Positions 8,280-18,577 of a stretch of 64,000 nt of DNA are shown here, piece after piece. The DNA comes from Atherinomorus stipes. Taxonomy: Eukaryota > Chordata > Actinopteri > Atheriniformes > Atherinidae. The notes beneath the pieces were generated by a model that did not search any database, was not told the origin of the DNA, and saw nothing but the letters and a program-made list of their open reading frames with translations. Positions within the stretch are counted from its first letter, which is position 1. Each line of letters starts with the position of its first letter. A program made the translations under genes and the position numbers. The stretch spans positions 1 to 64,000 of the forward strand of contig JALJCO010001293.1 of the NCBI GenBank assembly GCA_023101725.1, written 5' to 3'.

Positions 8280-8575
8280 AGGATAGCATTTCTTATTTAT
8301 TTGTTTTTATTTAACCTATATTTATGTAGGCAAGTCCTATTGAGACACAGTCTCTTTCTCAAGGGAAACCTGTTTACCTAATGTACTGTACATGTCTTTA
8401 GATGGTGGGAGGAAGCTGGAGTACCCGGAGAGAACCCATGCATACACGGGGAGAACATGCAAAGTCCACACAGAAAGACCGCTGGTCAAACCCCTTCCCC
8501 AGCCGAGGCTCGAACCAGCAACCTTCTTGCTGTGAGGCTGCAGTGCTAACCACCGCACCACTGTGTAGCCATTGA
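8280..8575 (-). mobile_element. tRNA-derived SINE
   Basis: On the minus strand, from about 8570, the sequence has the two internal RNA polymerase III promoter parts of a tRNA head: an A box GTGGTTAGCACTG (about 8556-8544) and a B box GGTTCGAGCC (about 8518-8509). A body common in fish repeats follows, with GGTACTCCAGCTTCCTCCCA. The 3' side ends near 8280 in T/A-rich sequence. The tRNA-like part is not a real tRNA gene, because it lacks a foldable cloverleaf of normal length. Confidence 0.65.
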
Positions 8576-9349
8576 CATACATCATCATAACCAAAAATTC
8601 CAGTTCAGATTTAGACAGACGGGATTTGCTTCCATTAAAAAAAAGAAAAAAAAACTTCACTTAAGAGTCCTTGCTGTTTCATCCACCCAAATCTCAGTGA
8701 CAGTGCAAACAAGAGGTTTAATTTACTGATAACATACAAGATAATGTACCACAATATCAGTGTATTTTATTGGTATACTTTTTGCTACAAAGTAGTAGTA
8801 TTTAAGCCACAAACAGATGCTTGGATATTCAATTTCTCAATACTCTGTCTGAGGATAAAAAATATTTCTTGCTTCACTGAGGTTTTGGCAGGTTACCTAC
8901 TCTCTTACTCTTGATGGCCACTGCAGGATGAAGGCCTTTTTCACCACCCAACCACTCAATCTTGTTTGACTGCATTTTAATCTCCCGCCAGGCTCACGCT
9001 GCTGAGGCATGTGTGTTTGGATACACTCTCCTCTCAATCAGAGGAAAACATCAAACCTAACCCGTACCATTTGTTTCCATTATTCATGATGGAAATGATA
9101 AACATTTCACATACTGGACCATATAAAAAGAATTAAGTTTAAAATCTCATGGTAGCATTTATCTGCAACAAAACATCCGATTCCAGTACTCTGTAGGACA
9201 TATTCTTCTACATTTATCATTATAAATAAGTATTTATGAAGAAATCGCCAACTCTAAACATGAAACAAGCTATTGCAAGAAAACAATCAAGTACATTCAC
9301 CTGTTTCCTTATGATGAGTTAACCAGGGAAATGATTAAAAGGCTCTTAA
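8576..9349. other. No feature recognised
   Basis: AT-rich non-coding sequence; nothing that I can assign. Confidence 0.5.
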
Positions 9350-10735
9350 AAGGTTTTAAAAGGTTCTCCAAGGTTCTATCCTGGAACCTTTATCATTTTC
9401 TCTTTATATTAGTGACCTTCCTGATGTTTGTTCTGGCCTTAATTTAGTGATGTATGCAGACGATATTGTAGTCTTTACACATGAAAAAGATGCTAAAACA
9501 ACTGCTGCTACACTTACAGATGCCTTAGCCAAAGTACAAAATTTGCTGTTTGATGATGTTGACAAAAAGATCTATGGCGAGTGCAATACCGTCGAACGAA
9601 CAATGCTTCCAAATAGATGCTATGTGTTTCTGGAGGGAGAGAAGCTGGAGTTAGTTACCCTCTTTAAATACCTTGGTGTAATTCTGGACTCTGGTCTCAC
9701 TTTTAGAAAGCATATTAAAGAAACAACTCAAAAAGTTTACGTCAACCTCAAAAATTTTAAACACACTAGACCTCTGTTCAGGTCGCCAAGCCTACTTCTA
9801 CTGCATGATCCTCTCACATATTGAGTAGTGTTTTACAAATGGGTCATATACTGGTGCCACTTCACTTAAAGCCATCAAATGGCTCTATAAAAGAGCACCC
9901 AAAGTGTTTGATAGGAAGCCATAGTCACATCACATCTGCCCACTGTAAGAGAAACACAACCATTTATGTTTTAAAAATTTTAGGTTGTTAAAAAATATTT
10001 GTCTTATTTATGTGTTCAAGGCATGTTCCCACCCCTGGAGGATTTCATTAAGCATAACTGCATAAGCAGAACCAGGTCAGCCTCCAGAGATGACTGTGAA
10101 ATTCAGTTCAGAGGATTCTCCTTTGCAAAAAATGTTTTATCTATCAAAGGATGCTCAAACTGGAATATATTACCTGTTACCATCCGAGAGAGCTCTACAT
10201 TTTTCTTCTTCAAGAAACAGCTCAAAGCATGGTTAATCTGTAATCAGCATTGCCAACAATAATTTTCTGTGATTATGTGTGTGTTTGGATGTAGAGGTGC
10301 ATTATACGTGTGTACATGTACTGTATGTTTGTGTGTTTATGTGTGTGTGTGCTTGTATGTATATGCATATGTATATGTATGTGTATATGTGAACATGTGT
10401 GTGCATTTAGGCATGTATGCACACATTTTTTCTTCCTGATATAAGAATTTGAGTTTGTACTCAAAGAGTTTGTCTTTCAAAAGTACTTTAAATATTGACA
10501 TTTTAATGCAACTTTTTGTTGTTGTTGTTTTAACTGTACACTCTGTTTTTAATCGTTTGGTTACTGTTATTTTTTGTTGAAGTTTCAATGTTTTATTGTA
10601 TTGTTTTTGTTGTTTTTTTTTTGTGTGTGTGTGTGGGGGGGGGGACTACAGATGAAAAGAAGCATCTTGCTAAATTATTTGCAGGAAAATTCTGTACATT
10701 AAAAAACACTGTTTCGTTTAAATAAAATTAATTAA
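9350..10735 (+). mobile_element. LINE fragment (L2/CR1-like) with RT C-terminal half and 3' UTR
   Basis: Broken plus-strand LINE. The frame at 9447-9824 holds the RT active site YADDIVVF, then KLELVTLFKYLGVILDSGLT. The next frame at 9999-10262 holds the C-terminal part (NVLSIKGCSNWNILPVTIRE). Between them the frame is lost near 9820 (an in-frame stop after SHIE) and in 9890-9990. A stretch about 60 codons long between YADD and the KLELV block looks shortened. The 3' UTR contains a TG/TA microsatellite (10273-10420) and ends in A/T-rich sequence with AATAAAATTAATTAAA near 10721. It is 5'-truncated, as usual for LINE copies. Confidence 0.8.
10273..10420. repeat. TG/TA-rich microsatellite
   Basis: Imperfect runs of TGTG and TATG, such as GTGTGTTTGGATG and TATGTATATGCATATG. 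It lies in the LINE 3' UTR. Confidence 0.8.
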
Positions 10736-11819
10736 AAGAGGGCTATAACTAGAGCTACCATTTATGTATGGAATGATACCAGAAGCACTTCAAGTTTACA
10801 GAGAACAGCAATCACTCTATTTTATGAACTTATCATTGGCTACTGGCTCTGAGTTTGTAAATCAGACTTCAGCCGGACCAGCACACCCATGGTGCGGAGA
10901 ATGCAGGCCCAACAGTTTAAGCTATGAGCCACATTGATTCTGTTTTTCTGCTAGTTGCTGATAGTAACAGTGGTTAAAACTTTTCTTCTAAAAAGGATAT
11001 ATAACCCTAATGAAGTAATTTAGGATTATAGGTTATGTTCACACTGCAGTTAAAAGTGCATATTACTTTTACATCGGTGCAGTACTGTAAACTGTTATTC
11101 ATCTCCAGAAACTGATTTCAGTGACGAGTCACAATGAAATATAAAATGCAAATCTCGTGATTACTTATCAAAGTTGGCCTGATCAGATCAAGTAACGTTA
11201 TATTTCACAATATCTCCCAGATTAACTCTCACAACACCATAGCTGTCTCTCTTAGCATTAGCTAGCATAATAACGTTACGCAGTGCATCAATTTCGGGAG
11301 CATTGGTAAATATGGTGTCAGATTAGTGGGCTTCACCAAAATTTAGTGCTTTTGTTGCTGGGGATTAAATCCAGTGTCGTCTCTGCCGTAGCAACATCAT
11401 CCCTCCTCTGCTCTTTGTGTTCGATATTCCTCCCCGATACGAACACACTGACATCGCTGAGCATCAGCCAATGAATGTACAAATTCTTCCAGATTTTCTC
11501 CATATTGTTAAGAAAAAAATCAGATTCTCATCTGTTCTAACTACACATGTACAGAAATGTACCCTAAGCGATGGTGGACGGTTTACTTGCAGTGTTAGCT
11601 TGGTGGGCAAGCTCATGATTTTGGATGCAATGTTAGTGACCTTGGTGAGTTTTTTTTATTTATTTCGGCACTTCCCACTCCTCCGTCCAGGCGGTTTCAT
11701 CCCCAGCTGGTTTAACATAGCATCCCCGCCTCAGCCACTGCTGCTTGCTTCATCTAGCGCGCAGGTTTGTCTCTCCTGCACTTGCTCTGCCCGTCCTGGA
11801 GCTTTCTCAGCCTGTTTCT
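10736..11819. other. No gene recognised
   Basis: Contains an open frame at 11417-11911 without a known domain and with low-complexity C-terminal codons; I do not call it a gene. Nothing else can be assigned. Confidence 0.5.
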
Positions 11820-12115
11820 TCCTTTGTTTCCTCCCTTTCGTCTCTGGCCATGTGTGTGTAATTGCATGTATGTATGAATGTGCGGGTGTTTATGCGCATG
11901 TGTGTTTATAGATATGTTTATATGCATATGCATGTGTACATTTCCATTTTTTATACTTAGTATACTAGAATTTTATTACAGGTTTTATTTAGTGTACTTT
12001 GTCTTAGTTAAACTTTTTTATTTATAGTATAGTGTTATTGTTGGTGGTATGTGTTTACTCTATGGGACTGTGGATTGAAGTAAGCATCCTGCTAAATCTG
12101 GCATATTTATGTCTG
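11820..12115 (+). mobile_element. Second LINE 3' UTR-like piece
   Basis: The stretch at 12065-12107 (GGACTGTGGATTGAAGTAAG, then CATCCTGCTAAATCTGG) resembles 10646-10682 in the LINE above (GGACTACAGATGAAAAGAAG, then CATCTTGCTAAATTATT), and both follow TG-rich sequence. I infer a strongly 5'-truncated copy of the same LINE family. Confidence 0.45.
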
Positions 12116-14258
12116 TGTTGTATGTGAATGTGCATTGTCCATTACAGATAAACAAACTAAAGGCCAAAGGATTTTATAGGAAATTTTGTTGCAATTCATG
12201 CAACAGGAATGAAGACATTGCTAAATAAATGTCAACTGAATTGCCAAAGGGATTGTATTTGGGGAACTGAGGTTATGTGGAAAGCCTTATCTGGCTGTTA
12301 AGATGAAACTGTGAATAGTTTTTTTTAAGTTCACTGCTATCACTTGTCCTTTATGTTCAAAATAAGCTGATAGTCACCTCCTTCACTCTTAACTTGAGAG
12401 GTAAAAATTGTCTCCAAGCAGATTTTGGCACCCTCCAAGTTTTTCCCTCAGTTTATCTGTACAGTTGTGGTAACCTTTTTCAGCTGTAAAAACTTTACAG
12501 GACTGGAATCCATTGAAACCTGTTTGAATCCAAACCACACCACAGACTTTGCTTCCCATTCGCAAGACATATATTAGACAGGGTATCAAAAACTCCACAG
12601 GACGTCCCATCTGGAAGTGCCGTTGACGGGGAGGGCGTTCCCGGGTGATGCTGTCTGTGGTGGACTTCTTCCTAGCAGCACATTTGTTCTGGCAGCACTC
12701 CCCTCGGGCTGGAAAATCACTTGCTGTGATCTAACAATGACCTGGAAAAATTTTTTGGTCAAAAACAAATGATTAAATCATGTCATCAACTGTATCGGCA
12801 ACATGCATCATTTGATTTCCATGTCACTGGATACTTGTAGAGATTTGAGTGCAGGTGCTGTATATTGCCCCCTTGTTAGGTTTGTCAGACATTTGGCCGA
12901 ATTAAAGGCACGTCCCGCAGCAGAGGCAGAACCGGCCCTCCAGAAGTCGCACTTAAAACAATACCACTACTATTATAATGGAAAGTTGACTCTTCCTCCA
13001 CCTCTCTTTTGGAATGCCAATTCTCTGAATTTACTTATCAATGTTTTCGTGCTCCTTCCAGTCAATCTTTTGGCATGAAGATTTGCAAAGAGTATTGGGA
13101 CAACAATGGGTCCCAGTAGAAATGGATAGCTTTCACATCTGGTGAGAAAACCTGGGGAACTTGACTTGGGACCATTTTTTCTGGATCACACCCATAAAAG
13201 CTTTCACAAATCAAAACAGCATTTAAAATTGTTGGAGAGTTGGCCTCCAGCACAGCGAATGGTCTCAGACTGCTATGCTGCAGTTGTGGGAGCAGAGATG
13301 TGCCATCTACTTCCACAAAGCAGAGAGTCAGAAACCATGAGGCAGTGTGGGTAAAATGGGTAAAGGGACATTAAAAACAATGGAGCAAAGACAATGGAAG
13401 GCTTTTTGAAAAAGCTCTTTCTTATGTTGATTTAAGAAAGGGTGGAGGCTTTGTTGGCATGCAAGTATCCTCCTCTTGGTTGCGAAGGAGATGAAATCTA
13501 AACGTTGCACTCATGACTGCATGACAGCACATATCTTCAGTGACCTGAGCAGAGCTCTGTCATGCTTTTGTAAGCTGATGTTTAAATATTGGATTGTGTC
13601 CACGGTGATAAACTGGAGGGCGTTGGGTAAATGTTGGCTTTCAAACATTGTAAACTATGATAGTCCAAAGACATACACACAAACACTGGAGGCGGCAGAG
13701 ACCAGCAGAGCAACAAAGTGGGGGGTGTCTCTCTGTTTGTGTGGAGCAACAAATTTTCCCCTTTATTTAGAATTAATCTAATCGTCTCTAATGTTTGGTA
13801 TAAAATGGCATTAAATTGTAAAGAAAATAAATGGAATAAAGTTTTGGTTTGCTTGAACATCAGAATGAGGAAGAAAGGATTTAAGAGACTTTAAATGCAA
13901 CATGATATTTCAGAAACGACTGGGTCCACCGGAGGATCGTGTGTAGCAACCAAGTCTGTCAAAGTGTTATAATGGATGCAGTAATAAATGTCACAATTGA
14001 CTGAGTGATCCTCAAATTAAAAAAAAAAAAATTCAAACCCTCCACAACCCAAATGGTTTAATTCTGTGTTATGATTAGGGATGATATGCTTTTCTCCCGA
14101 TCCACTTCTGTCATGATTTTTCTTTCTGTTTTAACTCTTATGCCTTCCTCAGGAAACGTTTGTCCATTTTGGTCACAGTTTTTTATTTATTGATCATTTC
14201 AGCTGCAAAAGTCATAAATATTTTTTTTTTAATCCAGTCTTTTCCCCTCACACGTCTT
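12116..14258. other. No feature recognised
   Basis: Non-coding, mixed composition. Short open frames on both strands show no domain. A few A- or T-runs (14020-14031, 14221-14230) are the only simple sequence. Confidence 0.45.
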
Positions 14259-14338
14259 TAAAGCCCCATTTCCACCAGTGGGTCTGGGTCGGGTCGGGCC
14301 GGATCGGTAACAATATTGATGTGGAGTTTGCCAGCAAC

Positions 14339-14728
14339 ATGACTTCATCACTTTCTAAAAAGACAAAAAAAAAGTACAGGGACAGTTTGGATGCCACATC
14401 TCAGGAAAGGTGTGACCAAAACCTTGGACTTATTGGTGGCAGAGATCCATACGATGACGATTTTGCTCCAAGTGAGTGGTTGAGAGACCAGAACGCTTTC
14501 CCCAAAGTTGCCTATGCAGACATTTTTAATTACCTGGTAACATGTAAAAGCTCGTACGCGCTGGAGGAGCTGAAAGCTTACAAATGCCTCAAAATGTACA
14601 ATTATTTTGTACGTGGTTGGGTGATGGACGTTTGTCACGCTGACATTAACGGCAGGACTCTTCTTCTTGCAAAGTTTAGTCAGCATGATGCTACTTTGCA
14701 CAATGCTAACGCTCAAGCAGATGGTTGA
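14339..14728 (+). CDS. Transposon-encoded protein, N-terminal region (YqaJ/SWIM-associated type)
   Basis: Open frame of 129 codons from the ATG at 14339. It begins MTSSLSKKTKKKYRDSLD, then has IGGRDPYDDDF and SEWLRDQNAFPKVAYADIFN, and ends with a segment LEELKAYKCLKMYNYFVRGW that I recognise from N-terminal regions of fish transposon-related proteins carrying SWIM and YqaJ-like nuclease parts. The nuclease part itself is missing: the frame stops at 14728 without any later homologous sequence that I can see. Function as a nuclease partner of a transposase is inferred from the family, not visible here. The frame is free of stops, so decay is recent, or only one exon is seen. Confidence 0.5.
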   Translation: MTSSLSKKTKKKYRDSLDATSQERCDQNLGLIGGRDPYDDDFAPSEWLRDQNAFPKVAYADIFNYLVTCKSSYALEELKAYKCLKMYNYFVRGWVMDVCHADINGRTLLLAKFSQHDATLHNANAQADG

Positions 14729-14923
14729 TTGTAAATTGTTGCGTACGGTTAAGTTATAACCACACTGTTTGCCCGACCATCTCTCATCTTTTTCTGCTAA
14801 TCAAGGTTTCTCCTTATTCTTAATATGTTCAAATTATAGTAGTACATGCACCTAAAAGAAAATTTAATCAACCGGCACACACATTACCCTAACCCTTGTT
14901 GAAAAAACCCCCCACAAATCCAC

Positions 14924-15236
14924 ATGAAACACAATGTCTATCCACGAAGTGATCTACATATCGTACTTGTGATGAAGTGATGAGAACACACTTTGGAGTG
15001 TTTCGAGGGTTGGGAGTTTTTGCGGTGAATCCGAGCTAGTCGCAATGTCTGTTTTTGTCTCAATAGATTTTTCGTCCGCATGTCCTTGCTCAAATGTTTG
15101 GCTAGAATGGACAAAAACCTTCGCCACACAGGGTCACTAGAGCAGCTTTTACATCCACTGACAACACAACAATGAACCTTTGTGGATGTTTTACAACAAG
15201 GAGCAGGACTACCAATGAAACACAATGTCTATCCAC
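14924..15236. repeat. 22-bp direct repeat bracketing the THAP fragment
   Basis: The same 22 bases, starting ATGAAACACAATGTC and ending TATCCAC, occur at 14924-14945 and 15215-15236. The distance between the starts is 291 bases. They could mark a local duplication or a slipped rearrangement. Confidence 0.7.
14938..15225 (-). pseudogene. THAP-type zinc finger fragment, likely transposase N-terminus
   Basis: Minus-strand frame of about 95 codons with CCVVSGCKSCSSD near the start, DPVWRRFLSIL, and SKVCSHHFITS near the end. The spaced Cys-x-x-x-Cys pair, the following Trp and the late Cys-x-x-His pair fit the C2CH pattern of THAP domains, which bind DNA in P-element-like and ISL2EU-like transposases. 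There is no ATG at its start, so an upstream exon or a frame join is needed. No catalytic domain follows. It is flanked by a 22-base direct repeat (14924-14945 and 15215-15236). Confidence 0.5.
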
Positions 15237-15639
15237 AGGTGGTCTGTAGGTTGTTGTGACCATAAGTAAGTGAGTAAGGATCTATAGGCAAATGTCAGCC
15301 ATTGATTGATAGAATACATCTCTTGGATGCTCCTGAAACCATCATTGTAATGTAACCTGGGGTCCTCGGGTCTTTCAACATCAGTTACCCTCGCCCAGGC
15401 GACTCCGCCATGGTTGATCAGACTCAGCTTTTTCAGGTGGCATTTTCTACCCCCCATGGATATTCTCCGAATCCAGGGCCATCTTGAGGCTGGAAAAGAT
15501 GATGCTTCTACACACTGAATAGAAGTAATAAAGGACAGGAAATACTGAACGCTGCTTTCCATCCAGCTGGACTTCATTCAGAACTCACCTAACTTCAATG
15601 AGCTGGTGATCACCCTGCTTTGCATTGATGTTTTGCTCA

Positions 15640-16125
15640 ATGGCCACGTTTACATGAGAGTTTTACTTCCAAGTCAAATTTAATTTCGAACTAAGTGGTT
15701 GGTTTATTCCTCTTTTAATTCCGAATAAAACAATTCTCGTTATGTAAACCTTTTATTTCGCTCTAAGTTCATTCCTGTTGTTCTGTGCATACTTCTTCCC
15801 TTGCCTTGTTGTAATGGCACTTGCCAAAGCACACGTGAAACAAGCGCTGGACTCGTGCCAGCCAGCAGAAATGAAGTAGTATGTTAATGTTGACCTGCTG
15901 CTACAAAACTACAATAAGAATACTGTCAAAATATATGATATTATGTGGTGTTCATGTCGTAGTCGGAACAAAAAGGAGCAGGAACCAATGTCTGTGTACT
16001 TCCGGGTAGATCTAAAGCGGAATTAGGTAAACGTGTTTTCCATGTAAACCTTAATTTAGAATTATTACATGTAAAAACAAAGGAGAATAATTAAAATCCA
16101 GATTTTTTAATTCAGAATAATAACA
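15640..16125. mobile_element. MITE-like element, TACATGAGAGTTTTA family, copy 1
   Basis: Starts near GTTTACATGAGAGTTTTAC and ends near ACATGTAAAAACAAAG. It shares internal blocks with 57735-58352: GAACTAAGTGGTTGGTTTAT, CATGTAAACCTT and TCTAAAGCGGAATTAG/AAG. It is AT-rich and non-coding. Edges are approximate; no target duplication was read. Confidence 0.55.
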
Positions 16126-16129
16126 CATT

Positions 16130-16415
16130 AAACTTTTTTGACCCACTGCTGGGTTAAAAAGGGACCAACTAATTTTTGGGTTACTTTGATGCAGAAAATT
16201 GGGTTATTTTTTGACCCAGCTGTCAGGTTAAATATTTGACCGAGAAGTTGGGTTATATTGACTACAATGTTGGGTTATTTTAAGCCAAATTTTGGGTTAC
16301 GCTGACCACAATGATGGGTTATTCTAACCGAGAAGATGGGTCAATAACCCTAATGTCTGAGTTGAAAATAACCCAGTAATTGGTTCCTTTTTAATTCAGC
16401 AGTTTGACCCAGGAC
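16130..16415. repeat. Degenerate tandem repeat with TGGGTTA core
   Basis: About ten blocks carrying TGGGTTA or its complement TAACCCA/GACCCA occur at intervals of roughly 30 bases, for example TTTTTGGGTTACTTTG, AATTGGGTTATTTTTTGACC and AATAACCCAGTAATTGG. Both strands of the core are present and the two ends are opposite, so it may be a small inverted element built from short repeats. Confidence 0.6.
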
Positions 16416-16430
16416 CCATCGAAAGTACTC

Positions 16431-16521
16431 AAGCCAAGTACTTTCCAAGTACTTAGCTTGGCTCCATCATACTCATCCAAGTACTCCACGCTGTGGAGTA
16501 CTTGGATGCGTGTGATGGAGC
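16431..16521. repeat. Two palindromes at the Tc1 breakpoint
   Basis: Large fold-back: arms 16461-16489 and 16493-16521, 27 of 29 bases paired, 3-base spacer. Directly beside it is a small one: arms 16431-16443 (AAGCCAAGTACTT) and 16447-16459 (AAGTACTTAGCTT), 12 of 13 paired, 3-base spacer. Confidence 0.92.
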
Positions 16522-17232
16522 ATTGTCCTGCATGAAAATCATGTTTTTCTCAAAGGATGTGGACTTTTTCCTGTACCACTGCTTGAAGGTGTCTTCCAGA
16601 AACTGGCAGTAGGACTGGGAGTTGAGCTCGACTCCATCCTCAACCCGAAAAGGCCCCACAAGCTCATCTTTGATGATACCAGCCCATACCAGTACCCCAC
16701 CTCCACCTTGCTGGCGTCTGAGTCGGACTTGAGCTCTCTGCCCTTTACCGATCCAGCCACGGGCCCATCCACCTGGCCCATCAAGACTCACTCTCATTTC
16801 ATCAGTCCATAAAAGCTTAGAAAAATCAGTCTTGAGATATTTCTTGGCCCAGTCTTGACGTTTCAGCTTGTGTGTTTTGTTCAGTGGTGGTGGTTTTTCA
16901 GCCTTTCGTACCTTGGCCATGTCTCTGAGTATTGCACACCTTGTGCTTTTGGGCACTCCAGTGATGTTGCAGCTCTGAAATATGGCAAAACTACTGGCAA
17001 GTGGCATCTTGGCAGCTGCACGCTTGACTTTTCTCAGTTCATGGGCAGTTATTTTGCGCCTTGGTTTTTCCACACGTTTCTTGCGACCCTGTTGACTATT
17101 TTGAATGAAAAGCTTGATTGTTGGATGATCACGCTTCAGAAGCTTGGCAATTTTAAGAGCGCTGCATCCCTCTGCAACATATCTCACTATTTTTTACTTT
17201 TCGGAGGCTGTCAAGTCCCTCTTCTGAGCCAT
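16453..17232 (-). pseudogene. Tc1-like transposase, one premature stop and lost C-terminus
   Basis: The natural ATG is at 17232-17230 and the frame starts MAQKRDLTASEK. A TAA stop at 17196-17194 (codon 13) interrupts it, after which the same frame stays open to 16453. Visible parts: helix-turn-helix DNA-binding region (GCSALKIAKLLKRDHPTIK), a basic stretch (GRKKRVEKPRRKITAHE), the first catalytic Asp in LLWTDEMRVS, the glycine-rich box (RRQQGGGGVLVWAG), and the second Asp in FMQDNAPSH. The third catalytic acidic residue and everything after KYSTAW are missing. The last ten residues come from the inverted copy. Such transposases cut and paste the element at TA sites; this one cannot. Confidence 0.92.
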
Positions 17233-17458
17233 TTTGCCAAAGGAAAGGAAGTTGCCTAATAATTATGTTTACCTAATACACCTGATATATGGTGTTGATG
17301 TCATTAGACCACATCCCTTCTCATTACAGAGATTCACATCACCTGATATGCTTAATTGGTCGTAGGCTTTCGGCCTATACAGCCTGGAGTAAGACAACAT
17401 GCATAAAGAGGATGATGTGGTCAAAATACTCATTTGCCCAATAATTCTGCACTCCCTG
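16461..17458 (-). mobile_element. Tc1-like transposon, truncated at the 3' end with a fold-back
   Basis: The 5' end (plus-strand right edge) is CAGGGAGTGCAGAATTATTG on the minus strand, ending at 17458 and followed by TA, the Tc1/mariner target. The element runs to about 16493, where the transposase gene is cut and joined to an inverted copy of its own last 29 bases (16461-16489 against 16493-16521). The whole 3' end and right TIR are missing. Confidence 0.85.
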
Positions 17459-17460
17459 TA

Positions 17461-17519
<59 letters not shown>
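17459..17519. repeat. TACA/TA microsatellite at the Tc1 edge
   Basis: (TACA)n from 17459 passing into (TA)n to 17519. The Tc1 end borders it directly, so the transposon inserted into, or seeded, a TA-rich run. Confidence 0.9.
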
Positions 17520-17522
<3 letters not shown>

Positions 17523-17718
17523 GGCTAATATATATGAGGGCTGTCAAAAAAATAATCCTAAATTAATCCTATTGTCAAACAAGAGAGTTTTTTTTTATTA
17601 TTAATTAGTATTGCTATATGCAGAAAACACATTAAATTTTATTTTCCAATTTAAAGGCTAAAACCAAGCCAGAGATCTGAGAGTAGTCCAGGACTCAGAG
17701 CTGAATTCCAGCTTCATG

Positions 17719-18577
17719 TTAAAGACACACGATGGAACTTTTAGCAGTTTTCTCAGCCCCCTATCGGTGGCTAAACTAGCATCCATCTTGTATTGTACCT
17801 GCACTGTGAGCTCACTCCAGCCAGTAAAAGACAGTCTTATCTTGACTCTTGTTCCGTCCCTTCCTTGCTTTCTTTTCCTCTCTTCCTCCTGTAATGTTTC
17901 CTTGCGTTTCTTCACTGAATCAGAGATGATGCGCATTCAAAACACCCACGGTGTTGATACCTGGTTTATATTCGTTTGCTAGTAAGTGACGGTGTGCTGC
18001 AACCAAAAATCGGCTGCAATGTCACAGTCGCGTCCTGGATGGGAATCTTACATACTGCTGTTTCTGAGCCCAGGGACGCCTCTGGAGCAGTGACAGTAGG
18101 GCTGGACGATTATGGAAATAATTATAATTATGATTATTTTGACTGATATTGAAATCACGATTAATATACACGATTATTGATTGATTTTATAAAAAGTGTT
18201 TACTGAACCACCAAAACTCAACTTCAAATATAACTGGAAATAAATTAGAAACAAGTAAAGGAGTAAAATAAGAATGTTATTTAAGATAATAATAGCAATA
18301 AAAATGAATACTCAGTCTACGCATTCCTGTTCTATATTTCCTGCAGTTTGCTTCCTATAACTCCACCAGTCTGTTCACTTCAGGATTAATCGTTTTTCTT
18401 CGATTAAAGTGTTTTTATGATTGTGAAAAAGCAAAATTGAAATCACAATTAAAATTCGATTAATTGTCCAACCCTAAGTGACAGCTCGAAAATACGCATA
18501 ATGATTGTTGGTGTGCCATCAAAACAACTCAGAAACGGATATTTTTAAGGTCTAAAAGTTCCGTTGTGTGTCTTTAA
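17719..18577 (+). mobile_element. TTAA-site transposon (Kolobok-like MITE family), copy 1
   Basis: Left end TTAAAGACACACGATGGAAC, right end TTCCGTTGTGTGTCTTTAA. The terminal repeats pair, and TTAA stands at both outer edges (17719-17722 and 18574-18577). TTAA targets are used by Kolobok and piggyBac transposons. Relatives at about 28140-29442, 36465-36755 and 38780-39270 share the interior, for example CCAGCCAGTAAAAGACAGTC. It contains no transposase. A hAT MITE sits in it at 18097-18476. Confidence 0.8.
18097..18476. mobile_element. hAT MITE with perfect 8-bp target duplication
   Basis: Ends TAGGGCTGGACGATTATGG and (reversed) TAGGGTTGGACAATTAATC. The target AGTGACAG is present at 18089-18096 and again at 18477-18484. 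380 bases, AT-rich, no coding sequence. The related copy at 38780-39270 shows the unoccupied site once (as GCAGTGACTGCTC, reversed). Confidence 0.88.

Larger units (their letters stand above)
14262..15240. mobile_element. PIF/ISL2EU-like DNA transposon, left part (autonomous-type, truncated)
   Basis: The left end AGCCCCATTTCCACCAGTGG at 14262 is preceded by TAA and followed by a (GGTCGGGTC)-type GC-rich subterminal part. The same terminal repeat bounds the complete small element at 58824-59300, where both ends have a TAA target duplication. Here the end is followed within 80 bases by a + open frame with a domain seen in YqaJ-associated transposon proteins, and later by a - frame with a THAP-like zinc finger. 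Two oppositely oriented genes, one with THAP, fit the ISL2EU/PIF-like group. No matching right end is found up to 16440, so it is truncated or broken. Confidence 0.55.

Noticed and set aside
8500..8570. tRNA gene on the minus strand
   Set aside because: A and B boxes are present but belong to a SINE head; no complete cloverleaf, and SINE body follows directly.
11417..11911. 164-codon plus-strand open frame
   Set aside because: No recognisable domain, and the C-terminal part overlaps TG-rich LINE-type sequence.
16539..16784. Alternative minus-strand frame inside the Tc1 gene
   Set aside because: Shadow of the transposase frame; the transposase has the catalytic motifs.
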